From: Chryseobacterium turcicum
GTDB lineage: Bacteria > Bacteroidota > Bacteroidia > Flavobacteriales > Weeksellaceae
NCBI RefSeq assembly: GCF_021010565.1
Contig: NZ_JAJNAY010000001.1
Span: forward strand, 1,530,001-1,594,000
DNA length: 64,000 bases
Direction of reading: 5' to 3'
Positions 51,929 through 60,890 of this stretch are shown piece by piece (position 1 is the stretch's first letter; each line of letters starts with the position of its first letter). A program made the translations under genes and the position numbers. Under the pieces are notes generated by a model. The model was not told where the DNA came from, searched no databases, and saw only the letters and a program-made list of their open reading frames with translations.

Positions 51929-52843
51929 TTGAGTACTTATTTAACGATATTAGGCTTTAACTCGGCGATTCCTACGATTAATACTTCACCTACAGCTCAG
52001 CTTCTGGAAATGGAAGAGAGATGTTTTCTAATTGATTGTGGTGAAGGAACGCAGGTGCAACTGAGAAAAGCAAAGGCAAGATTTTCAAAAATCAATCATA
52101 TTTTTATATCGCATCTTCATGGCGATCATTGTTTTGGTTTACCAGGTTTAATAGCCTCTTTCCGCCTTTTGGGAAGAGAAACTCCGTTGCATGTTTACGG
52201 GCCGAAAGGAATTAAAAAAATGCTGGAAACCATTTTTACCATTACCGAAACACATCGAGGTTTTGAACTGGTATATCATGAGCTTGATAAGGACTATTCG
52301 GAAAAAATCTACGAAGATAACAGGCTAGAGGTGTTTACGATTCCTTTAGATCATAGGATTTACTGTAATGGATATCTGTTTAGAGAAAAGCCAAAAGAGC
52401 GTCATATTAATATGGAAGAGGTTTCCAAATATTCGGAAATTGAGACCTGCGATTACCATAACTTGAAGGCAGGAAAAGATTTTGTTTTGAGTGACGGATA
52501 TGTTCTTAAAAACGAAATTCTTACAACAGCTCCGGCGCCGTCGGTTTCTTATGCGTTTTGTAGCGATACAAGATATTTGGAATCAGTCATTCCGATTATT
52601 AAAAATGTAACGGTTTTGTATCATGAATCTACATTCTTGCATGACCTTAAAGAAATGGCAGATTACACGGGACATTCAACAGCTCTGGAAGCCGCAACGA
52701 TTGCTAAAAAAGCGGAAGTTGAAAAATTAATTTTAGGACATTTTTCAAACCGATATGGCGATTTGACAGTATTTACCGATGAGGCGCGAACTGTTTTCCC
52801 GAATTCTTATCTTCCAAAAGCTTTGGAGTGCGTGAAAATTTAA
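51929..52843 (+). CDS. rnz: Ribonuclease Z
   Basis: 304 residues. It trims the 3' trailers of tRNA precursors. SHLHGDHCFGLPGL is the metallo-beta-lactamase zinc motif; PAPSVSYAFCSDTRY, LYHESTFL, HSTA and LGHFSNRY carry the remaining ligands. The initiation codon is TTG: no ATG lies at the right place and the protein already begins with the family wording STYLTILGFNSAIPT. Confidence 0.93.
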   Translation: MSTYLTILGFNSAIPTINTSPTAQLLEMEERCFLIDCGEGTQVQLRKAKARFSKINHIFISHLHGDHCFGLPGLIASFRLLGRETPLHVYGPKGIKKMLETIFTITETHRGFELVYHELDKDYSEKIYEDNRLEVFTIPLDHRIYCNGYLFREKPKERHINMEEVSKYSEIETCDYHNLKAGKDFVLSDGYVLKNEILTTAPAPSVSYAFCSDTRYLESVIPIIKNVTVLYHESTFLHDLKEMADYTGHSTALEAATIAKKAEVEKLILGHFSNRYGDLTVFTDEARTVFPNSYLPKALECVKI

Positions 52844-52985
52844 AGACTATAAAACTTAGCTATTAAGATAATTTAATAATGAATCTAAAATATTTACCTT
52901 GGTGAATCTTAAAAGATCTAAATTATTTCATTCTTAAAAACTAAATGCTCTTAATGGTTTAATAAATAACAGTTTGAAAGAAAGA

Positions 52986-53759
52986 ATGAATTTGAATTTT
53001 TCAGAATTAAAAGATTTTCTCGACGAAAAATATGATGTGTATAATCATCTTGATTTTATTCAGGATGATCCGGTTCAGATTCCACATCGTTTTTCGTTGA
53101 AGCAGGATATTGAAATTGTTGGTTTTTTGTCGGCAACCATCTCTTGGGGAAACAGAAAATCGATTATTAAATCTGCTGAAAAAATACTCGACATCATGGG
53201 AAATTCTCCTTATGATTTTGTGATGAATTATTCTGAAAAAGATTTAGATAGTATTAAAGACAAAAGCATTCACCGAACTTTTAACGGAGAAGATTTTGCT
53301 TATTTTATTAAACAATTTAATCAGATTTATAAGGAAAATGAAACTCTTGAGAGTTTGTTTTTAATTCATGAAAATGAAAACAATTTTTATCATTCCATAG
53401 AAAGATTTAGGCAAAAATTTTTAGGTATTGAAAAACACAGAACCCACAAACACGTAAGTTCACCATACAAAAATTCGTCTTCAAAAAGGATTATTATGTT
53501 TTTGCGATGGATGGTTCGAAATGATAACCGTGGCGTAGATTTTGGAATCTGGGAGAATATTGACCAGAAGTTTTTATCAATTCCTTTAGATATACACACG
53601 GGGAATATATCTAGAAAATTGGGGCTAATTACCAGAACGCAGAATGATTGGAAAACGGTAGAAGAATTAGATTTGGTTATTAGACAATTTGACGAAAATG
53701 ATCCTGCAAAATACGATTTTGCCTTGTTTGGATTGGGCGTAACGAAAGAATTATTTTAA
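52986..53759 (+). CDS. TIGR02757 family protein
   Basis: 257 residues from ATG 52986 (an in-frame TTG at 52974 is possible). LSATISWGNRKSIIKSAEKIL, FLRWMVRNDNRGVDFGIW and IPLDIHTGNISRKLGL are its blocks, and together they resemble HhH-type DNA glycosylase folds. The function is unproven. It ends 10 bp before the next gene. Confidence 0.85.
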   Translation: MNLNFSELKDFLDEKYDVYNHLDFIQDDPVQIPHRFSLKQDIEIVGFLSATISWGNRKSIIKSAEKILDIMGNSPYDFVMNYSEKDLDSIKDKSIHRTFNGEDFAYFIKQFNQIYKENETLESLFLIHENENNFYHSIERFRQKFLGIEKHRTHKHVSSPYKNSSSKRIIMFLRWMVRNDNRGVDFGIWENIDQKFLSIPLDIHTGNISRKLGLITRTQNDWKTVEELDLVIRQFDENDPAKYDFALFGLGVTKELF

Positions 53760-53769
53760 ACAGAAAATA

Positions 53770-54279
53770 ATGAAAACATCATACGAAAAAATAGAACTTC
53801 TAGAAAAAATGGCAGACGGAATCACCTCGTGGATTGGCTCTATACATTCTCTTATTATTCATACAGTGCTTTTTATAACCTCATTTTTACTACCTGTATT
53901 TGGTATTGTAGATGTAGATAAAATGTTGCTTGTTTTAACCACGGTTTTGTCATTAGAAGCGATTTATCTTTCCATTCTTATTCAGATGTCGGTTAATAAA
54001 AGTCATGAGAAAATTGAAGATATTCAGGAGGATATTGAGGATATTCAGGAAGATATTGAGGAAATTAGTGAAGATATTGAAGAGATGAGTGAAGACATTG
54101 AAGATATCCAGGAAGATATTGAAGAGATTAATGAAGATGAGGATGATGAAGATCACAATGAAAGAGCGAAAAAAGTAATTCTTAAAAATAACGTCAATAC
54201 TAATAAAAACGAAATTAGATTTTTAAAAGATAAAATAGCCGAGCTTCAGCATAAAATTGATGAACTGAAAAAAGATTAA
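53770..54279 (+). CDS. Membrane protein with acidic heptad-repeat coiled coil
   Basis: 169 residues. Two membrane helices (about 24-44 and 51-72; the first contains GSIHSLIIHTVLFI, like DUF1003 or low-affinity iron permease-type proteins), then six acidic heptads of the type DIQEDIE (78-121), then a Lys-rich second coil. In the DNA the heptads are 21-bp tandem repeats (GATATTCAGGAAGATATTGAG type, quoted by key words GATATTCAGG and GATATTGAGG), so their number may vary between strains. Function unknown; likely an oligomer. Confidence 0.75.
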   Translation: MKTSYEKIELLEKMADGITSWIGSIHSLIIHTVLFITSFLLPVFGIVDVDKMLLVLTTVLSLEAIYLSILIQMSVNKSHEKIEDIQEDIEDIQEDIEEISEDIEEMSEDIEDIQEDIEEINEDEDDEDHNERAKKVILKNNVNTNKNEIRFLKDKIAELQHKIDELKKD

Positions 54280-54310
54280 TTTTATTTAAAATACCTTTAA
54301 AAAAATAATG

Positions 54311-54342
54311 AAAAGACTAATCTGTATGATTGGTCTTTTTTT
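54311..54342 (+). terminator. Terminator after the coiled-coil gene
   Basis: AAAGAC-AATC stem, five-base loop, GATT-GTCTTT and a T run. Confidence 0.85.
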
Positions 54343-54442
54343 AGAACTAAATTTTAATTAAAATTTAATGACTATATAAGTGAATTGTTGTATTGTTGCT
54401 AATAATAAGTGTAATTGTGTGTTTTAAATCGATTAAATTTGG

Positions 54443-54450
54443 TATTTTTG
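54443..54450 (+). promoter_or_regulatory. -7 box of the first type B cargo gene
   Basis: TATTTTTG fits TAnnTTTG, 16 bp before the ATG at 54467. The paralogue at 57007 has the same octamer (56983-56990) at the same distance; both have an upstream TTG at 25 bp, longer than usual. Confidence 0.5.
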
Positions 54451-54466
54451 GGCAAACAATTACAAA

Positions 54467-56836
54467 ATGTTAAATTATAGACTAAAAAATTACCTTTTTC
54501 TTTTCGTAGTATTGTTTACATCGATTTCTATTTCTGCCCAAAAAAGGCAAGCTCCCAAAAATATAGTCGATGAAACCAATAAAAAAGCAGGAGTATTTAT
54601 TGATGTAAATGCTGCAGGATATGCGCCATCTGCTTACACTATAGAGCAACTTGTTAAGAATGTTTTGATTAGTGGAGGTACTACTTGTTCGGTACCTAAT
54701 GTATCTAATGTAACGGTTACTCCCACTCACTCGGAGACTTTTAATGATAGGTTTTGGGGGTATTTTCATAAGGGGACTACAAACTTTCCTTTTACTGATG
54801 GTATCGTTTTAACGACAGGTCGTGCAAGAGAAGCAGGGAATGTTGCCTCTAGTGCAAGCTATAGAATACCAGGGACAGGGATTAACGATGCCGATTTATT
54901 GGTAGCAGTTCCTAATCAAGATCCTTCTAAGGACTATAATGATAATGTTATTTTGGAGTTTGATTTTGTACCAAACTCTACGCAGGTGAAGTTCAACTAT
55001 CTTTTTGCATCTGAAGAATATTCCGGATCTTTTCCTTGCGATTATTCAGATGCATTTGCTTTATTAATCAAACCTGTATCTGGAGGTCCTTATGTAAATT
55101 TGGCTATTTTACCGAATAATGCAGGGCCTGTTGCGATGACAAATATTCACCCTATAATTAACGGGATTTCGGGATGCCCCGCTATCAATGAAATTTATTT
55201 TGGAGGATATAATATACCTCCTAATGTTGTAACAAATTATGATGGTAGAACTGTTCCTTTGACCGCAGTAGGAACTGTTACTCCAGGAGTTGCTTATCAC
55301 TTTAAAATGGTTTTGTCTGATTATGATGATTGGAGTTTTGATTCGGCGGTATTTCTTGAAGGAGGATCTTTTGATATAGGAATTAAGCTTGTTGATGGAA
55401 CTGGAGCTACGCTACCTGCAAGCCTAAATGTATGTGATAATGCCCCTCAAACATTGGTGGCTCAGCTTTCAGGGATTACAGGAGCGACTTATCAATGGTA
55501 TAAAGATGGTGTATTAATACCGGGAGCAACAAATGCGACCTATGTTGCTACATCACCGGGAGTTTATACGGTAGTTGTTACAATTCCTGGAAATAATTGC
55601 CCCGTTGAAGCAAAAATAACTATCGTAGGGGGTACTACTCCTACCGCTCAAAATGCAACTTTAAAACTTTGTACAACTCCCACGGTGAGTAATTTTAATT
55701 TAAATGATGCTAAACCTCAGATTAGTACTACAGTTGGAGCAGTATTTCGTTTCTATGTAAATCAAGCGGATGCCCAAGCTCAAAATAACAACTACATTCC
55801 TGATGCAAATGTAGCATCATATAATGGAACAGATGGTCAGGTTTTACATGTTGTCGTATCCAATGGTGGTTTTTGTAGTAAACAAGTTACTTTAACCTTA
55901 CGTAAAGAAGCGACTCCAGTTGCAGAGCTCGTAACTACAAAATTGAAGATTTGTGTAGGGGAGACTATTGTTTTAACTGCTTCAGGAGGTGTTACGTACC
56001 AGTGGAGTAATTCTACGACTACGAGCGCAGTACAAACACTTTCGCCAACACAAACTACCACTTATACAGTGTATGCGATTGGAGCTCAAGGGTGTAAATC
56101 ATTACAACCGGCAACCGTTATCGTGGAAGTTGTACCAGCGATTACTTCTAATCTGTCAGGAGGAATTATTTGTGCGGGAGATAGAATTACTTTAAATGCA
56201 GGTGCAGGACCAAACTATTCATACATTTGGAGTAATGGTGCCAATACACAGACTATTATTGCTGAAACTCCAGGGATTTACTTTGTGGATATCAGTAACG
56301 GGGTTTGTACTAAACGTTACACCACAGAAGTGAAACTAGCGCTTGCTCCAGAAATTATCAATGTAGATTACAATCAAAGCGGAACATTGGTTATTACTGC
56401 TTCTAATTTAGGTAGTGGTGTGCTTGAGTATTCTGTGGATAATGGGCTAACTTGGCAAGGTTCTAATGTATTTAATAATATCCCGAACAATAAAATTATT
56501 TCTATCAGAGTTCGCGTGAAAACAACTAGTTGTGTAGGATTCTTAGAGTATTTTACTTTTATTATGCAGAACGTAATTACTCCAAACGGAGATAATGTAA
56601 ATGATATGATTGATTTTAGAGGAATAAGTGACTACAATAAATTCCAGGCATCAATCTCAGATAGATATGGTAAAGTGGTATTTAAAGCAGAAAAAACAAG
56701 ACCTTTCTGGGATGGTTATTTCCAGGGTAAAAAACTGCCGACAGCCTCTTATTGGTATCAGGTAACGTTTGAAGACCCTGCAAGTAAGCAACTTACTTTA
56801 AAAACAGGCTGGATTTTACTTAAGAATTTTGAATAA
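54467..56836 (+). CDS. Choice-of-anchor L protein with T9SS type B sorting domain
   Basis: 789-residue surface protein. Signal peptide 1-24 (SISAQ). Choice-of-anchor L domain about 45-305 (FNYLFASEEYSGSFPCDYSDAFALL, with key acidic DYSD and SEEY; YHFKMVLSDYDDWSFDSAVFLE). Then Ig-like segments (YQWYKDGVLIPGATNATY, KICVGETIVLTASGGVTYQW, YIWSNGANTQTI) and a C-terminal gliding-motility-associated type B domain (ITPNGDNVND, DRYGKVVFKA, ASYWYQVTFEDP). It should be exported by T9SS and held on the surface as an adhesin or matrix protein. The next gene is a longer paralogue. Confidence 0.92.
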   Translation: MLNYRLKNYLFLFVVLFTSISISAQKRQAPKNIVDETNKKAGVFIDVNAAGYAPSAYTIEQLVKNVLISGGTTCSVPNVSNVTVTPTHSETFNDRFWGYFHKGTTNFPFTDGIVLTTGRAREAGNVASSASYRIPGTGINDADLLVAVPNQDPSKDYNDNVILEFDFVPNSTQVKFNYLFASEEYSGSFPCDYSDAFALLIKPVSGGPYVNLAILPNNAGPVAMTNIHPIINGISGCPAINEIYFGGYNIPPNVVTNYDGRTVPLTAVGTVTPGVAYHFKMVLSDYDDWSFDSAVFLEGGSFDIGIKLVDGTGATLPASLNVCDNAPQTLVAQLSGITGATYQWYKDGVLIPGATNATYVATSPGVYTVVVTIPGNNCPVEAKITIVGGTTPTAQNATLKLCTTPTVSNFNLNDAKPQISTTVGAVFRFYVNQADAQAQNNNYIPDANVASYNGTDGQVLHVVVSNGGFCSKQVTLTLRKEATPVAELVTTKLKICVGETIVLTASGGVTYQWSNSTTTSAVQTLSPTQTTTYTVYAIGAQGCKSLQPATVIVEVVPAITSNLSGGIICAGDRITLNAGAGPNYSYIWSNGANTQTIIAETPGIYFVDISNGVCTKRYTTEVKLALAPEIINVDYNQSGTLVITASNLGSGVLEYSVDNGLTWQGSNVFNNIPNNKIISIRVRVKTTSCVGFLEYFTFIMQNVITPNGDNVNDMIDFRGISDYNKFQASISDRYGKVVFKAEKTRPFWDGYFQGKKLPTASYWYQVTFEDPASKQLTLKTGWILLKNFE

Positions 56837-56856
56837 TACTAAACCCAGATATTTTT

Positions 56857-56886
56857 AAAAGACCGATTTTGTCGGTCTTTTTTTTG
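56857..56886 (+). terminator. Terminator between the two type B genes
   Basis: AAAAGACCGA and TCGGTCTTTT with a five-base loop and an eight-T tail. Confidence 0.92.
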
Positions 56887-57006
56887 TTTTACTAACGAAT
56901 GAAACTGAAAACCTGAACTTTATAGAATTGTGTTAAAACTAATGTAAATGAATTTTGGTTAAATTTTAATCAAAAAAAATAGTATTTTTGTTGAAAATAG
57001 TTTAAA

Positions 57007-60000
57007 ATGTTAAATGGTAGATTGCAATATTTGCTTCTTGTTTTGATACTTCTTGGTAATTTTACTTTTTCTCAACAGAGAAAAATAAGTGAGGCTACCA
57101 GCAAGCCATCAAATCTTACTATGAAAGCAGGTGCTTTTATTGATGTCAATACAGCAAGTTACCCAGAGTCTTCTTTCAATATCTCACAATTGGTAAAAGA
57201 TGTGCTTATTTCCGGAGGTTCTGCTTGTTCTACGGCAAATGTTTCCAATGTTGTAGTTTCTCCCAATCTTTCAGCAGGTGACCAAACAAGAAGTTGGGGC
57301 TTTTTTAATAAAGGAACCACTAATTTCCCTTTTGCAAAAGGTATTGTACTAACTACAGGACAAGCTAGAAAAGCAGGGAATTCTTTTATACTAGGTGAAT
57401 TAAGCGATGCGCTTCCCACTCAAGGCGACATTGATTTAGCAAATGCGTTAGGAATTTCTAATAATGTGTTAAAAGATGCGAGTTATATAGAGTTTGACTT
57501 CATTCCGACAGCAACTGAAATTAAGTTTAACTATCTATTTGCGTCTGAAGAATATTTTGGTGACTATCCTTGTGATTTTACAGATGGTTTTGCATTACTA
57601 TTAAAGCCCAATACCGCTGGATCCACTTATACAAACTTAGCTATTCTACCCGCTGGTGCAGGTCCTGTTAGCGTTAAAAACATTCGTCCGTCAACAAGAT
57701 TTAATGGTCTTCCTTTGGCTTGTGGAGCTTTGAACGCTCCATATTTTGGAGGTTATAATACATCAGCTATAGAAACTAATTTTAGTGGAAGAACTATTCC
57801 ATTGACTGCACAAGCGACAGTCGTTCCAGGGCAGTCTTATCATTTTAAAATGGTTTTAGCAGACAATCAAGATTCTCAATTTGATTCAGGAGTCTTTTTA
57901 GAAGCTGGATCTTTTGATATCGGAGTACAGATTTTAGGTCCTGGAGGTGTACAGCTTCCGGCATCTATTAACGTTTGTGATAATACTCCACAGACTTTTA
58001 CAGCTTCTACACAGGTTCCTGGAGCAACTTATGTTTGGTATTTTAATAATGGAGTTATTCCGGGGGCAACCAATGCTTCTTACACCGCTACACAACCGGG
58101 AATTTATAAAGTTGAGGTTACTCTTCCAGGGAATTCATGTCCTGGGTCTGCCACGGTAACGATTGTTGGAGGGACATCTCCTACGGTGCAAAACGCTACC
58201 TTGACGAGTTGTTATGCGGCAGGGAATGTTAATTTTAATTTGACATCAGCTGAAGCAAGCATCAGTACGACTCCAGGAGTTAGTTTTTCATACTATGTTA
58301 ATCAGGCGGATGCAAATGCTGGAAATACAAGTGCAATTGGAACTCCTACCACATTTTCAAGTGCAGGAAGCCAAACAATTTATGTATTGGTGAAAAATGG
58401 TTTCTGCTCTAAAGTGGCTCAACTTCAATTGATAAAAGCTCCGCAGATTACGGCAACTATTGCAACACCAACAACTTTAAATTGCACCAATACCCAAGTA
58501 ACTCTTAACGCTTCGGCATCAGTATATCCTGTAGGTTCTACATTTGCATGGACCACTACAGGAGGTAATATCGTATCAGGAGGTAATACTTTAAATCCGA
58601 TAGTTAATACAGCAGGAATTTATACTTTAACTATTTCAAATACATATCAACCAGGTACCGTAGTTTGTACAGGAACGGCTAATGTAACAGTTTCTGGAAA
58701 TAGTACCCCACCAATAACAACACTTACGGCGAGCAAAATATTGATTTGTGCAGGTGAAACTGTGATACTTACTGCAGGAGGAGGTATCACTTATACTTGG
58801 ACAGGACTTACAGGAACAGGAAATACACAAACAGTAACTCCGGCTATAACTACAACTTACACGGTTACGGCACAAGGAGCAAACGGATGTGCTTCTACAG
58901 CACCAGCAACGATAACTATTGAAGTTTCACAACCGATAACTGTACAGAATGCAACACTCTTGAAATGTTATCAGCAAGGAAATATCACTTATGACTTAAC
59001 GTCTGCACAACCACAGATGACTACAGTTGGAACTGCAACTTTTACTTATTATGTGCTTCAAGCCGATGCTAATGCAGGAAATGGAAACACAATTGCTGCT
59101 CCTACGACATTTCAAAGTGCGGGTAACCAAACAATTTATGTATTAGTAAAAAACGGAGGGTGTAGTTATGTGGTAACTTTACAGTTGTTGACTACAGCAG
59201 TTACCAATGTAACAATTGCGGCTCCACAAACCATTACGTGTGCTGTTCCTCAGATTACACTTAATGCATCTGCTTCTACGGTTCCGGCAGGGTCTACGAT
59301 TCTTTGGACAACGGTGGGAGGAAATATTGTTTCGGGAGCCAATACCTTAAACCCAATTGTTAATGCAGGAGGTACTTATACTTTAACGGTGACTAATGTC
59401 ACCCAGCCAGTGAATTTAACATGTACTTTTACGGCTACTGTAAATGTGATTGTAGATAAAGTTTTACCGGTAGTCACTCTAACTTCTACGTTTGCGCAAA
59501 TATGTCCTGGTGAATCTGTAATACTTACTGCTGCCGGAGGTGTAACTTATACTTGGGCAACTTTAACGGGAACGGGTAATACACAGGTTGTTTCACCAGC
59601 AGTAACAGCAGTATATTCTGTTACAGCTACAGGAGCAAATGGATGTGTATCTGCAGCTCCGGCAACAATTACCATCATTGTAGGACCGCCAATAGCTTTT
59701 ATTGCAGCATCAAAAGCTAAAATTTGTGCCGGGGAATCGGTAACATTAACAGCAAGTGGTGGATTTACTTATAACTGGACAGGTCTTACCGGAAACGGAA
59801 ATACGCAAATTGTAACTCCAGCAGTTACTACAACATACGAAGTTTTTGCATTAGGAGGAAATGGTTGTGTGTCAACTACACCGGCAAAAATCACCATCGA
59901 AGTTGTTCCGGCTATCGTTTCTACATTAGCAGATGTATCTGTTTGTTCTGGCGATTCTGCTACATTGGATGCGGGAGCAGGACCAAACTACACTTATCTT

Positions 60001-60606
60001 TGGAGTAATGGTGCCACTACACAGACTATTACAACCAATATTCCAGGTTCATATTCTGTTACGATTAGTAATGGGACATGTTCTAGATTGTTTACTGCAC
60101 AGATTATTAATCCTGATCTTCCACAATTTACTAATGTAGTTTACGATAAGGAGATGCTTACTATTACAGCTTCAAACCCTAGTGGTGGAGTTTTAGAATA
60201 TTCTATTGATGGTGGTGTCAATTGGCAGACTTCAAACATATTTTATAATGTATTAAAAAATTCGAGTTATAATTTAATGGTAAGAAAACAGGGTGCTAAA
60301 TGTGGCAATTCTTTAGAGTTCTTTACTTTTGTTTTAAATAATGCGATTACTCCAAATAATGATGGAGCAAATGATTATATTGATTTTAATGGAATTATCA
60401 ATTATAAAAACTTTGCCGCTTCAATATTTGACAGATACGGTGCCGAATTATTTAAAGCAGATAAATCAAATACCAGATGGAATGGTTCTTTAAAAGGTAT
60501 TAATTTACCAACAGGAACTTATTGGTATCGCGTACAATATGAAAACCCAGCGAGTAAAAAACTCGAATTAAAATCCGGATGGATTCTTCTGAAAAACAGA
60601 GAATAA
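57007..60606 (+). CDS. Large choice-of-anchor L protein with repeated Ig-like modules, T9SS type B
   Basis: 1,199 residues, same plan as the previous gene: signal peptide 1-22, choice-of-anchor L to about 310, Ig-like modules, and a type B C-terminal domain (ITPNNDGANDYIDF, DRYGAELFKADK). Between about 394 and 900 a unit of roughly 254 residues occurs twice (first at 394 with VQNATLTSCYAAGN, second at 648 with VQNATLLKCYQQGN). Each unit contains a YYVxQADANAG module, a TLNASAS module and an ICAGE/ICPGE-LTA-GG module; a third ICAGE module follows at about 905. Independent transcription unit with its own -7 box and terminator. Probable adhesin. Confidence 0.92.
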   Translation: MLNGRLQYLLLVLILLGNFTFSQQRKISEATSKPSNLTMKAGAFIDVNTASYPESSFNISQLVKDVLISGGSACSTANVSNVVVSPNLSAGDQTRSWGFFNKGTTNFPFAKGIVLTTGQARKAGNSFILGELSDALPTQGDIDLANALGISNNVLKDASYIEFDFIPTATEIKFNYLFASEEYFGDYPCDFTDGFALLLKPNTAGSTYTNLAILPAGAGPVSVKNIRPSTRFNGLPLACGALNAPYFGGYNTSAIETNFSGRTIPLTAQATVVPGQSYHFKMVLADNQDSQFDSGVFLEAGSFDIGVQILGPGGVQLPASINVCDNTPQTFTASTQVPGATYVWYFNNGVIPGATNASYTATQPGIYKVEVTLPGNSCPGSATVTIVGGTSPTVQNATLTSCYAAGNVNFNLTSAEASISTTPGVSFSYYVNQADANAGNTSAIGTPTTFSSAGSQTIYVLVKNGFCSKVAQLQLIKAPQITATIATPTTLNCTNTQVTLNASASVYPVGSTFAWTTTGGNIVSGGNTLNPIVNTAGIYTLTISNTYQPGTVVCTGTANVTVSGNSTPPITTLTASKILICAGETVILTAGGGITYTWTGLTGTGNTQTVTPAITTTYTVTAQGANGCASTAPATITIEVSQPITVQNATLLKCYQQGNITYDLTSAQPQMTTVGTATFTYYVLQADANAGNGNTIAAPTTFQSAGNQTIYVLVKNGGCSYVVTLQLLTTAVTNVTIAAPQTITCAVPQITLNASASTVPAGSTILWTTVGGNIVSGANTLNPIVNAGGTYTLTVTNVTQPVNLTCTFTATVNVIVDKVLPVVTLTSTFAQICPGESVILTAAGGVTYTWATLTGTGNTQVVSPAVTAVYSVTATGANGCVSAAPATITIIVGPPIAFIAASKAKICAGESVTLTASGGFTYNWTGLTGNGNTQIVTPAVTTTYEVFALGGNGCVSTTPAKITIEVVPAIVSTLADVSVCSGDSATLDAGAGPNYTYLWSNGATTQTITTNIPGSYSVTISNGTCSRLFTAQIINPDLPQFTNVVYDKEMLTITASNPSGGVLEYSIDGGVNWQTSNIFYNVLKNSSYNLMVRKQGAKCGNSLEFFTFVLNNAITPNNDGANDYIDFNGIINYKNFAASIFDRYGAELFKADKSNTRWNGSLKGINLPTGTYWYRVQYENPASKKLELKSGWILLKNRE

Positions 60607-60620
60607 TTTTTTCGCAAAAT

Positions 60621-60661
60621 AAAGACAAAGCCTTTCTAATTTTGAAAGGCTTTGTCTTTTA
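60621..60661 (+). terminator. Terminator after the large type B gene
   Basis: AAAGACAAAGCCTTTC pairs perfectly with GAAAGGCTTTGTCTTT, seven-base loop. The remaining ~230 bp to the ATPase gene are AT-rich without clear features. Confidence 0.92.
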
Positions 60662-60890
60662 TAAAAGGCTGTTGTTTTTGAAATAATTCTAGGTCAATTA
60701 TTAGCAGTCTGTTTCAAAATAAATTAAGTTTATTCTTTTCAAACTCATGAATAATATCACTAAAAATTGATTTTCTTGAGCTTATGAATCTAGGGAATGG
60801 TAAATAAACATCATTTAATTTTAATCATTGACAAAAAAAACTTATTTTAGTTAGACCAAAATTTGTCAAAATATTAATATTAAAATATAG

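Noticed and set aside
53953..54156. Antisense frame over the heptad repeats
   Set aside because: It arises from the reverse reading of the GATATT repeat, encodes only Ile/Phe/Asn strings, and lies wholly inside a well-supported gene.
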